From assembly GCF_003264855.1 (NCBI RefSeq), contig NZ_NFZS01000001.1:2294001-2358000 (forward strand): a DNA stretch of 64,000 bases, written 5' to 3'. This stretch comes from Dyella jiangningensis (GTDB lineage Bacteria > Pseudomonadota > Gammaproteobacteria > Xanthomonadales > Rhodanobacteraceae). Shown in pieces: positions 42,800 through 49,453 of the stretch. The notes under the pieces are model-generated. The model was not told the DNA's origin, searched no databases, and worked only from the letters and a program-made list of their open reading frames with translations. The position numbers and the translations under genes were made by a program. Position 1 is the stretch's first letter; the number at the start of each line of letters is the position of its first letter.

Positions 42800-44047
42800 T
42801 TACTTAACTCCGAGGATAACCAGCGCCCGCCACACGCCAAGCAGCACCATCACGAAGCTCAGCTTGTTCAAGAAATCGCACCACCAATCCGACTGCAAGT
42901 CGTAGTGACCGAACATGCCGAGATCGACATTCGGTAGCTTCGGGCACTGACCGCCACCGCCGAAGCCCGAGAAATCGAGCTTATCGGTAACGGTGATTTC
43001 CTTGTTGATCGACGCGTCCGGCTGATTCGGAATCGAATCCAGACCCGGGACCGTGGTGTTGCTGTCATCCGTCACCTGCCCCGCTTCCGCGCAGCGCACC
43101 AACCACGTTTGCCGCGCGATCATGCCAAGCGCAGGGCTGCCCTCCACCATCGGCGGCGTATTGCAATCGCCACCGCCACCGGCCGACGTGCCATCACCTG
43201 GAGGCGTTGGCGCTGTACTACTCGACGCGGGAGCGCCCGTATCGCCAGTGCCGGCACCATTCTTAGCGCCCGACCCAGAGCCGTTGTAATTGTTGACCGT
43301 AACGTTACTGATCGGCCCGCTGCCCGACTGGTTTGAATACTTATCTGACGCCGCGATTTGCGATGCGGGGTCGGAGATCGGTGGATTTGGCGGCGTCGGC
43401 GCCGGCGAGCCAGCGCAAAGAGTCGTGCCGGAAGACGATGAACACGCGCCCGAACTGGTCGAGTTAGGCGCCGGCACACATACCTGCCCTGATGTAGTCC
43501 CCGCGCAATATTGATTGCTCGCAGGGTCATAGCACGAGCCGCCGCTACACACCTTCGGTGCGGTAGGTGGAGGATCAGGAACCGGTGCTGGTGACCCTGT
43601 GTAATCGCCAGTCGGCGTCCAAGTAGCGGAACCTGTGCAGTACTGCTTGCCGCTCCAAACGCCGCACACCTTCACCGCTGAGTCATCATCGGTCTTCAGC
43701 GAATACTTGCAGCCTGCATTAACAACGGTCGTGTTTACACCGTCGAAAGCCTGATGCAGCGGAGGGCGAGCCTTGCAATCAGCACTCGGGTTAAAGCAAT
43801 ACGAAAGGACCTGCGTTGAATCGACGCCCTGCGGCGTCACAACTGTCCAGTAATGGACAGTGGAAGACATCGTGCGGTCCTGACACGTCCAGCCCGGCCC
43901 TTGGTTAAAAGATTTATTAATCAGGCACTGCTGATAAGCCTGATTCGACGTGTCATAAATTGCGCCACACGTGTTCGCCGCAAAAGACGGCAGAGCGAGA
44001 AAAAGCGCAAAAAGCGCAAACGTCAGTCGCCCGAAAAGGTGAGCCAC
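42800..44047 (-). CDS. pIII-like adsorption protein
   Basis: A 415-residue secreted minor coat protein. Signal peptide (LFGRLTFALFALFLALPSFAA), Cys-rich N-terminal part (residues 25-220), Gly/Ser/Pro/Thr-rich linkers (about 140-310), and a C-terminal membrane anchor (KLSFVMVLLGVWRALVILGV). This layout is that of the pIII/TspB-like adsorption proteins that bind the host pilus. It starts with GTG and overlaps the preceding 26-residue gene by 25 nt. Confidence 0.87.
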   Translation of the reverse strand: MAHLFGRLTFALFALFLALPSFAANTCGAIYDTSNQAYQQCLINKSFNQGPGWTCQDRTMSSTVHYWTVVTPQGVDSTQVLSYCFNPSADCKARPPLHQAFDGVNTTVVNAGCKYSLKTDDDSAVKVCGVWSGKQYCTGSATWTPTGDYTGSPAPVPDPPPTAPKVCSGGSCYDPASNQYCAGTTSGQVCVPAPNSTSSGACSSSSGTTLCAGSPAPTPPNPPISDPASQIAASDKYSNQSGSGPISNVTVNNYNGSGSGAKNGAGTGDTGAPASSSTAPTPPGDGTSAGGGGDCNTPPMVEGSPALGMIARQTWLVRCAEAGQVTDDSNTTVPGLDSIPNQPDASINKEITVTDKLDFSGFGGGGQCPKLPNVDLGMFGHYDLQSDWWCDFLNKLSFVMVLLGVWRALVILGVK

Positions 44048-44103
44048 ACCGCCCCCAAGAACGCAATCAGCACGAAGTAGCCTGCGTAGTCAGCAATCGT
44101 CAT
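44023..44103 (-). CDS. Prophage minor coat candidate, 26 residues (pVII/pIX-like)
   Basis: A tiny gene: MTIADYAGYFVLIAFLGAVW then LTFSGD. One membrane segment and no signal peptide, like pVII and pIX, which cap the virion. The ATG has GGGAG 6 nt upstream. It lies between the pVIII gene and the pIII-like gene and overlaps the latter. Confidence 0.6.
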   Translation of the reverse strand: MTIADYAGYFVLIAFLGAVWLTFSGD

Positions 44104-44111
44104 CACCGGCT

Positions 44112-44144
44112 CCCAAGAAGAAGGCGGCGAGTTACCCCGCCGCC
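44112..44144 (-). terminator. Terminator after the pVIII gene
   Basis: Perfect 7-bp stem GGCGGCG/CGCCGCC with an 8-nt loop, then TTCTTCTT on the minus strand, about 20 nt after the pVIII stop. Filamentous phages keep a terminator here to give high coat-protein mRNA levels. Confidence 0.8.
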
Positions 44145-44165
44145 GTGTCACGCCGTTACCCTGGA

Positions 44166-44375
44166 TTAGTGCATGGCCTTCTTGATCAGCTGCCATGCCA
44201 CGATCAGCACGAGCGCACCAGCAACCGCACCCACCACCGCGATGATCTGCGGGTTGACGCCCGAGATCGCGGTAACCACTGCCGTGCTCATGTCGTCAGC
44301 GGCGAATGCCGGCGCGGCAATGAAGCCGCCCGACAGCACGGAAACAACGGCCAGACCCTTGGACTTCAGATTCAT
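44166..44375 (-). CDS. pVIII major coat protein
   Basis: A 69-residue precursor: signal peptide cleaved after GGFIAAPAFA, then an acidic N-terminus (ADDMSTAVV), a membrane helix (IIAVVGAVAGALVLIVAWQL) and a basic C-terminus (IKKAMH) that binds DNA. This is the standard plan of pVIII. ATG overlaps the stop of the preceding gene; a terminator follows. Confidence 0.92.
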   Translation of the reverse strand: MNLKSKGLAVVSVLSGGFIAAPAFAADDMSTAVVTAISGVNPQIIAVVGAVAGALVLIVAWQLIKKAMH

Positions 44376-44572
44376 GCTCTACCTCTCATTGCGTTTCGAA
44401 TAAGCCGCCCGCAGTAACCCAAGGCCCACGCCGTCGCAATTGCTGCGGCAATGGCTGCGCCTTGAGTAGCGGAGAGGGGCGGCATCCCCCCGGGTACTTG
44501 AACCCAATGCGGGTCCGAGCACTGCCCTGTCGTCTGATCGATCGCTTCGTCAGGGCAGTACAGGTAAGACAT
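44372..44572 (-). CDS. Prophage small membrane protein, 66 residues
   Basis: A short polar N-terminus with Cys (MSYLYCPDEAIDQTTGQCSD) and a membrane segment (TQGAAIAAAIATAWALGYCG) with a basic end. It overlaps the pVIII ATG by 4 bp. Its position and size suggest a minor virion protein (pVII/pIX class). Confidence 0.7.
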   Translation of the reverse strand: MSYLYCPDEAIDQTTGQCSDPHWVQVPGGMPPLSATQGAAIAAAIATAWALGYCGRLIRNAMRGRA

Positions 44573-44581
44573 GACAGCCCC

Positions 44582-44860
44582 TTACTTCGGCTGCGCAGCC
44601 GGCGCAGGCGCCGACTTCTTGAGCGGGACCAGCTTCACGCGACCGAGCGCGAGCTTGCCGTTCATCGTGCCGAACGACTTGGGATCGAGCGTGGCCGGAC
44701 CAGCAGGCAGCGGCTCATCACTGGAAAACTGGAACGACTGCGGCAGACCGTCGATCTCGACCGTTGCCCACTGGTTGAAGTAGTGGCGCACCACACCGTC
44801 GCGCTCAAACTTCGCCGCTTCCGGCTCACGCGGAAGCACATTGAAAGTCAAACCGTTCAT
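44582..44860 (-). CDS. Phage ssDNA-binding protein (gV-like)
   Basis: A 92-residue beta-rich protein (MNGLTFNVLPREPEAAKFER, FNQWATVEIDGLPQSFQFSS, KLALGRVKLVPLKKSA) between the replication gene and coat genes, where gV-type ssDNA-binding proteins lie. It would coat viral plus strands and repress translation. The ATG overlaps the Rep stop by 4 bp. Confidence 0.75.
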   Translation of the reverse strand: MNGLTFNVLPREPEAAKFERDGVVRHYFNQWATVEIDGLPQSFQFSSDEPLPAGPATLDPKSFGTMNGKLALGRVKLVPLKKSAPAPAAQPK

Positions 44861-45906
44861 TGAATCGTCTCCGTTAGAGGCGGTATGTACCGCCATGCAA
44901 ATACACGCCCACTTGGCGTAATCGTTACCTTCCACTCGGAAGCCAAAAACTCGCCGGTCACGCGGTTGAGGTAACCGCCCGCGACCTTGCGAATATCCGC
45001 AGCCCCGCCCATGGCATCGCGAGCGAAGATCGGCGCACGCCACCAGCGAATGACACGCTTGCCCTCTTCCGTCGCACCGCACACGCCATACAGGCGCGCG
45101 CCCTTCGGAACATGCTTCGCCTGCTCCGCCGTGAACTTGCTCGCGTACTTCGCCATGTAGGCGACCGGGCGATTGATATGGACCTTGCTGCTCAACACGT
45201 GCGCAAAGCCGTGCGGCCACCAGCCGGCCTTATGCGGGTTGGGGAAGTAGTCACGTGCCCTCACCCAGATCATGCAGTGATAATGCGGACGACCGCGCTT
45301 CGTGAGTTCCATCACCCACACCATGCGCATGCGCGTGCCTTGGCAGCTGCGCTTGAACCAGTCGCGCACGCCGCGCCGGAAGTCACCCACATGCCCAGGC
45401 TTCCACGCGCCATCTTCGGCATAGGTCAGCGTCACGAACAGGCGACGCCAGCGCACGCCCTGCTCATCCACGTGCGCGGCCGAGTCCAGAATGTGCGCCG
45501 AGTTGCGCACCGCCTTCTGAAGCTTTCGCACACGGGAGGAATAGACGTCTATTTCCAAGACTTCGCGGGGCCTTGCTCCCTTTGTTTTATATGGGTCAAG
45601 TTCCGTAAAGCCGTCCGCGCCCTGCGCGCCGCGCTGACGCGCGTCGCGCCGGTCGCCGCCGTCTTCAACAGCCACGCCTTCAAAAAACTTAGTGCGCGCC
45701 ATCTCTTTGAATGGCGCATCCATCGCGTCCTGTTGAGCCGCGCGCTCGCGCACTGCGTCAGCGGTGAAGCCACGGAACGCGTGCATGGCTGGATTCGCCC
45801 ATGCACGTGTGCGCCGTGACATGGCAGGCGGCGCCAGATCGAGAGAGCTACCGCCCTGCCCGTCGCGCATTGTGTAGAGGCACGGGGCTGCGCCGTCAGC
45901 AATCAT
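44857..45906 (-). CDS. Rolling-circle replication initiator (pII-like, HUH)
   Basis: A 349-residue HUH endonuclease. Motifs: WRRLFVTLTYAEDGAWKPGH (motif 1), RGRPHYHCMIWVRARDYF (HUH, His-Tyr-His), and VAYMAKYASKFTAEQAK with the catalytic Tyr and Lys (motif 3). It nicks the plus-strand origin to start phage replication. The start at 45906 overlaps the previous stop by 11 nt; a longer frame reaches 45972. Confidence 0.88.
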   Translation of the reverse strand: MIADGAAPCLYTMRDGQGGSSLDLAPPAMSRRTRAWANPAMHAFRGFTADAVRERAAQQDAMDAPFKEMARTKFFEGVAVEDGGDRRDARQRGAQGADGFTELDPYKTKGARPREVLEIDVYSSRVRKLQKAVRNSAHILDSAAHVDEQGVRWRRLFVTLTYAEDGAWKPGHVGDFRRGVRDWFKRSCQGTRMRMVWVMELTKRGRPHYHCMIWVRARDYFPNPHKAGWWPHGFAHVLSSKVHINRPVAYMAKYASKFTAEQAKHVPKGARLYGVCGATEEGKRVIRWWRAPIFARDAMGGAADIRKVAGGYLNRVTGEFLASEWKVTITPSGRVFAWRYIPPLTETIQ

Positions 45907-46093
45907 AGGCAACCCCAAAGGCATCACCGAGCAACTCGGTGTCGAGTTCAATGCCATCCTCAAGCGCGGCATCGAGCAGCATCACTGCACACGCAGAGTA
46001 GGCGCCCGCGAGATGATCCCGCCCCATCAATGCGTAACTGTCAGCGCGCGACTTCATCGCGGCAATGTGCTCGCTCACGTCCCTGTCAGCCAT
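45896..46093 (-). CDS. Prophage small acidic protein, 65 residues
   Basis: MADRDVSEHIAAMKSRADSY ... a small, acidic, helical protein without signal or membrane segment. It overlaps the Rep start by 11 nt and the preceding gene by 8 nt. Function unknown; the tight overlaps support it as a gene. Confidence 0.6.
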   Translation of the reverse strand: MADRDVSEHIAAMKSRADSYALMGRDHLAGAYSACAVMLLDAALEDGIELDTELLGDAFGVAYDC

Positions 46094-46331
46094 GATCGCG
46101 CTCCACGCGCAGACGCAACTGGTGTTCCCAGCGGCGCAGATAATCGATAAGCCGTTCTTTGCGCTGAAGCGCAGCAACGCCGAGAGACAGACCGGAAACG
46201 ACACCTTCGGCGTAGATAACCGAGGCATCGCGCGTCACACATTCGCCCTGGCTCATGCGCCCGACGTGCATGCAGAGACGACGGTCGAATGCCGTCGCGG
46301 ATTCCGAGATGGAGCGCACCGGGCCGCTCAT
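46086..46331 (-). CDS. Prophage hypothetical protein, 81 residues
   Basis: Not recognised. A soluble, basic protein (MSGPVRSISESATAFDRRLC ... LIDYLRRWEHQLRLRVERDH). It overlaps both neighbours (ATGA upstream, 8 nt downstream) in a chain of coupled phage genes. Confidence 0.6.
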   Translation of the reverse strand: MSGPVRSISESATAFDRRLCMHVGRMSQGECVTRDASVIYAEGVVSGLSLGVAALQRKERLIDYLRRWEHQLRLRVERDHG

Positions 46332-46417
46332 CGCCGGCTATCCCGCTGAGCAAGCAAAATGCCCACCAGCGCAGCGGCCACCACCAGCAGATAGACAGCC
46401 GCCAGTCCGCTGCCCAT
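46328..46417 (-). CDS. Prophage tiny membrane protein, 29 residues
   Basis: MGSGLAAVYLLVVAAALVGI followed by LLAQRDSRR: a single membrane helix with a basic tail. Start overlaps the previous stop (TGATG), end overlaps the next start (ATGA). Short, but fits the unbroken chain. Confidence 0.55.
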   Translation of the reverse strand: MGSGLAAVYLLVVAAALVGILLAQRDSRR

Positions 46418-46581
46418 CACTCGACTCCCGCGAAGTGGCAAACGACCTTGAAGCCCGCAGCGACGCCACCAATGAACGCGCCCAACAGAAAAGCGCAACC
46501 CAAGTAGGTCAACACTTCCTCGCCGATTCGCAGAGCAGCGCGACGCGCGCAGATGCCGTACCAGCGCGAAACGTTGCTCAT
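46417..46581 (-). CDS. Prophage small membrane protein, 54 residues
   Basis: MSNVSRWYGICARRAALRIG then a membrane segment (EVLTYLGCAFLLGAFIGGVA). Overlaps both neighbours (ATGA upstream). Function unknown. Confidence 0.6.
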   Translation of the reverse strand: MSNVSRWYGICARRAALRIGEEVLTYLGCAFLLGAFIGGVAAGFKVVCHFAGVE

Positions 46582-46772
46582 GCCATCACCTTGCGCGCAG
46601 CGCGACGAAAGCGACGCCAACGCGGCCAGCGCCAGAGAAACTCAAAGATCAAGGAAACCGTCGCGTCGGCAAAAAGCTTGCCCACCCAGACCGCCACAAC
46701 GGCGCCAAAGAAGAAGGCCTTCCAGCAGACGAGAACCACCTCGCCAAACTGCTCAGGTGTGATGACGTTCAC
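46578..46772 (-). CDS. Prophage small membrane protein, 64 residues
   Basis: A GTG-initiated gene (MNVITPEQFGEVVLVCWKAF) with hydrophobic segments (AFFFGAVVAVWVGKLFADAT, VSLIFEFLWRW) and a very basic C-terminus (RWRRFRRAARKVMA). Overlaps both neighbours. Function unknown. Confidence 0.6.
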   Translation of the reverse strand: MNVITPEQFGEVVLVCWKAFFFGAVVAVWVGKLFADATVSLIFEFLWRWPRWRRFRRAARKVMA

Positions 46773-46879
46773 AGCCAGCCCTCTGACCGCAGGGCGGCAT
46801 CACGATCAAGGAGGGGTTTCAAGCGGCACCACGTCCAGACGACGGGGGGAAGAACGCACAGCGCGAACAGAATGGTCAT
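46769..46879 (-). CDS. Prophage tiny protein, 36 residues, first gene of the block
   Basis: MTILFALCVLPPVVWTWCRL then KPLLDRDAALRSEGWL. One hydrophobic N-terminal helix. It overlaps the next GTG start by 4 nt (GTGA). It is the first gene after the operator region and so is expressed first. Confidence 0.5.
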   Translation of the reverse strand: MTILFALCVLPPVVWTWCRLKPLLDRDAALRSEGWL

Positions 46880-46897
46880 CAGAGGCCCCTTATCGAG

Positions 46898-46962
46898 TTC
46901 AAGACTCCTCAACTCAGGCCGCAGTAGAGTACCCTTGAACTGTCCAAGTCAAGGGTCTTGAA
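46898..46962. promoter_or_regulatory. Operator cluster between phage repressor and replication genes
   Basis: Several inverted copies of CTTGAA/TTCAAG: TTCAAGAC (46898-46905) with GTCTTGAA (46955-46962), and CCCTTGA (46932-46938) with TCAAGGG (46949-46955). They lie between the divergent repressor and the phage operon, like RstR operators in CTX phage. Confidence 0.6.
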
Positions 46963-46964
46963 CC

Positions 46965-47369
46965 GTGAACGCCTCAAATATTTTGCTTGACAAATACTGC
47001 AAAGCCTGCTCCATCGCTCAGGATAAGGATTTGGCTGTCAAGCTGCGCGTCACGAAGAGCGCGGTCAGCAACTGGCGCAATGGTCGCGCCCACCCCGACG
47101 CGAAGAGCGTTGCGCGCATGTGCGAGGCAACGGGCGAGCAGGTGGCCCACTGGCTGCCGTTAATCGAGGCCGAGCGCGCACGCACGCCAGAAGACAAGAA
47201 GGTGTGGCTTCGACTTGCGCAAATGGCTGCGGCGATCACGCTAGCGGTCGGCCTCTACCCGGCTCACGCCGAGACCATCACCGCGCGTGCGGACGTCTCA
47301 AATAGTGCGACGTCTATACATTATGCGCAATTACGCACCTCGGGTCAGATGCCGGCATACCACTCATAG
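46965..47369 (+). CDS. Phage repressor-like HTH protein (DUF3693 type)
   Basis: A 134-residue protein with an N-terminal helix-turn-helix (ILLDKYCKACSIAQDKDLAV, KLRVTKSAVSNWRNGRAHPD) and the following VARMCEATGEQVAHWLPLIE, as in DUF3693 proteins of Xanthomonadales filamentous phages; a hydrophobic stretch follows (AAAITLAVGLYPAHAETI). It starts with GTG. It is divergent from the phage genes and has operators upstream, so it is the likely lysogeny repressor. The gene crosses the right att site: its last codons (after about residue 118) come from the chromosome. Confidence 0.75.
   Translation: MNASNILLDKYCKACSIAQDKDLAVKLRVTKSAVSNWRNGRAHPDAKSVARMCEATGEQVAHWLPLIEAERARTPEDKKVWLRLAQMAAAITLAVGLYPAHAETITARADVSNSATSIHYAQLRTSGQMPAYHS
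47304..47331. other. Right prophage junction (attR)
   Basis: AGTGCGACGTC, TATACA, TTATGCGCAAT. The core equals that of the left dif and the XerC-side arm differs at one base. The XerD-side arm is degenerate, presumably the arm carried by the phage. Only the left site should bind both recombinases well. Confidence 0.85.
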
Positions 47370-48100
47370 CCCTGATCTTCCCAATAGCCGCCCTGGCCGT
47401 CGCCGATATCCTCGAACGAACTGACCAGCTCGATACGCGCGAGATACTTGGCCTGTTTGTAACCGAGCTGGCGTCCAATCCGTAAACGCAAAGGCGCGCC
47501 GTTCGGCACAGGCAGCGGCTTGTCGTTCAAGGCGAAGGCCAGCAAGGTCTGCGGATGCCTGGCCTCGGTGATGTCGATGCTCTCGTAGTAAGGCGTGTCT
47601 TCGTCCATCTCGTCAAAACAATGGAACATCACGTATCGGGCCTTCGGGTCGACGCCGACATGGTCCAGCACGGCCGATAGTGCCGTTCCCTGCCATTTCC
47701 CGATGGCGCTCCAGCCCTCCACGCAGTCGTGCCGGGTGATCTGTGTGCGCAGGTCGAGGCGCTTGAGGTCGTCCATCGAAAGCATCGCCGGTCGATTCAC
47801 CATTCCGCCCACCTGAAGCCTGTAGTCGCGAAAATCGTTGGCCATCAAGGCCCGATAGGCCGGCGTCGTGGGCATGGTGGTGCCATTGGGATGGAACGTC
47901 GGCGATATGTCGGCTTCGGTGTATTCCTTGGCCATGCTGCTCGATGGCGACAGCAAGGCTTGCACGCGGCGGTTCAAACCCTCGGCCTTGCCAAGCACAT
48001 CCGGTCCCCACATCGTCTGCGAAATGCGGTCGCATCCGGCAACCAGGATGCCCGCCGCACCCACGAGGGTCATGTGCAGGAACGATCGGCGATCAGTCAT
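47345..48100 (-). CDS. Tat-exported molybdopterin-dependent oxidoreductase (YedY/sulfite oxidase family)
   Basis: A 251-residue oxidoreductase. N-terminus TDRRSFLHMTLVGAAGILVA followed by GCD has a twin-arginine motif and a lipobox (LVAGC), so it is likely a Tat-exported lipoprotein. The Mo-coordinating Cys is in ITRHDCVEGWSAIGKWQG, and PNGAPLRLRIGRQLGYKQAK matches the sulfite-oxidase fold. MsrP reduces oxidised Met in periplasmic proteins, but this is shorter, and its partner is a different cytochrome. It overlaps that cytochrome gene by 8 nt. The stop is 14 bp from the prophage junction. Confidence 0.82.
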   Translation of the reverse strand: MTDRRSFLHMTLVGAAGILVAGCDRISQTMWGPDVLGKAEGLNRRVQALLSPSSSMAKEYTEADISPTFHPNGTTMPTTPAYRALMANDFRDYRLQVGGMVNRPAMLSMDDLKRLDLRTQITRHDCVEGWSAIGKWQGTALSAVLDHVGVDPKARYVMFHCFDEMDEDTPYYESIDITEARHPQTLLAFALNDKPLPVPNGAPLRLRIGRQLGYKQAKYLARIELVSSFEDIGDGQGGYWEDQGYEWYAGI

Positions 48101-49025
48101 GGGGGCGTTCCTCCGGCGGCACGGATTCATTGGGAAGGTCTTGGCCGGGAACGTCTTCATCGACGGGAGTGACATCGATGGCGTAGTAGCCGGTGATCAT
48201 GCCCCTCAGCTGGTTGAATACGCCCGTGATCAGCACTTCGAAAAGGTGGATCAGCACAAAGGCAACGAAGCCCCAGGCGATGATGAAATGGATGGCTCGT
48301 GCAGACTGCCGCCCACCGACGGCTTCGACCATGGGCGAAAGCACGGCATCCATGCGTGGCGACATGGCCAGGCCCATCAATACGATACCCACGCCGAACA
48401 CGAAGATGACGGTCAGGTAGGCGAGTCGCTGCAGGATGTTGTAGCGCAGCGCCTCCTCGCCATGCGGATGCTTGAAGCGCAGGTGATCGACAATGGAGCG
48501 CCCTATCCCGCGCCAGTCCGTGCCTGTGGGCCACAGGTCGCGCTGCAGGTGCCGGGTGGCAAGGGCGTAGCCGACATAGCAAAGCCCGTTCAGCACGAAC
48601 ACCCAGGCGAAGAAGAAATGCCAGCGGCGCCCCATCGCCAGCCATTGCGGACCAGGCACGGTCAGCCAGGATGGGAACCCGCGCACCTGGGGGACACCGT
48701 CCCTCCCCTTCGATACGCCCAGGACGCCAGTCGTGGTGAACTCGTGCCGACCGATGCGCGTTACGCCGACCAGGTTTCCCGCCGCGTCCTGTCGTGCACC
48801 GAGGGACAGGATTTCAGTGCCGTCGTCGGACCGATTGCCCCAATACAGGCTTGGGTGCGCGTTGAATATCTGCAGCCCGCTGAGGAACATCAGCGTCAGC
48901 GCGACCACGTTGATCCAGTGCATGATCCGAATCGGCAACGGATGCCGATAGATCACCTTGCGCGACGCCGTGACCGCCATGGGCATCGGCGGTGCCATAC
49001 CTGCATCAAGGTCTTCCGCGCTCAT
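48093..49025 (-). CDS. Cytochrome b (b561-type) partner of the molybdoenzyme
   Basis: A 310-residue inner-membrane cytochrome b with four main membrane segments and haem-ligand His in LPIRIMHWINVVALTLMFLS, GRRWHFFFAWVFVLNGLCYV and AIHFIIAWGFVAFVLIHLFE. A loop of about 80 residues follows the first segment. The size and loops differ from MsrQ/YedZ and resemble the b subunits of other molybdoenzymes; it would carry electrons between quinone and the molybdoprotein. ATG at 49025 has GGAG 7 nt upstream; 49031 is less likely. Confidence 0.85.
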   Translation of the reverse strand: MSAEDLDAGMAPPMPMAVTASRKVIYRHPLPIRIMHWINVVALTLMFLSGLQIFNAHPSLYWGNRSDDGTEILSLGARQDAAGNLVGVTRIGRHEFTTTGVLGVSKGRDGVPQVRGFPSWLTVPGPQWLAMGRRWHFFFAWVFVLNGLCYVGYALATRHLQRDLWPTGTDWRGIGRSIVDHLRFKHPHGEEALRYNILQRLAYLTVIFVFGVGIVLMGLAMSPRMDAVLSPMVEAVGGRQSARAIHFIIAWGFVAFVLIHLFEVLITGVFNQLRGMITGYYAIDVTPVDEDVPGQDLPNESVPPEERPHD

Positions 49026-49417
49026 GGCCATACTCCAGGGAAGCAGGCAAACCGGACGGTGCGCGGATTAGTTTACTCGCCCCGTGCGCTTGGCGAGCGC
49101 CGCGCCCTTCTTGCTTCGCACTACCCTCCCTACCTCCCCGAGCCACTCGTTGGTTGCCGCAAGAGGTTGCGCTCCAGGCTCGTAGAGGACGATCAACAAG
49201 CCTTCGGCGTCATTGATGCCGCTCCCATGCTGCACCGAAGACTAACGATAGGGGACGCGGTACATAGCGTCTCGCGGTTTTCCGCTCATTGCTCCCGGGG
49301 CCGATGACTCCAGCGCCAACACGTTGCGGCGCGTCGACAAACACAGGCCGAAAGGCACGTGCCGCTTGCGTCTATTGACGAGCCAAGGACATATTCAGAC
49401 GGCTTCTCAAGTTGGTA
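49026..49417. other. Intergenic region between BNR protein and cytochrome b genes
   Basis: About 390 bp without a convincing gene. It presumably contains the promoter of the cytochrome b-molybdoenzyme pair. No motif was recognised. Confidence 0.5.
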
Positions 49418-49443
49418 GGCCACGCGCCCGCAAGCGCGTGGCC
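49418..49443 (-). terminator. Hairpin after the first BNR protein gene
   Basis: Perfect 10-bp stem GGCCACGCGC/GCGCGTGGCC with a 6-nt loop, 10 nt past the stop on the minus strand. No U-run. Confidence 0.6.
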
Positions 49444-49453
49444 TTGGATGCAT

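Larger units (their letters stand above)
40372..47331 (-). mobile_element. Filamentous prophage (Inoviridae) integrated at dif
   Basis: A compact prophage bounded by two dif-like sites. Taken between the two TATACA cores the circular genome would be 6,932 nt. Gene order on the minus strand is small genes, HUH replication initiator, ssDNA-binding protein, small membrane protein, pVIII coat, pIII-like protein, DUF2523 protein, Zot/pI, small membrane proteins, with a divergent repressor. There is no integrase or transposase gene; integration by host XerC/XerD explains the sites. Every core structural gene is present and intact, so it may be active. Confidence 0.92.

Noticed and set aside
47345-49025. 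Direct naming of the pair as msrP-msrQ
   Set aside because: The cytochrome is too long and unlike MsrQ, and the molybdoenzyme has a lipobox; only family-level names are safe.
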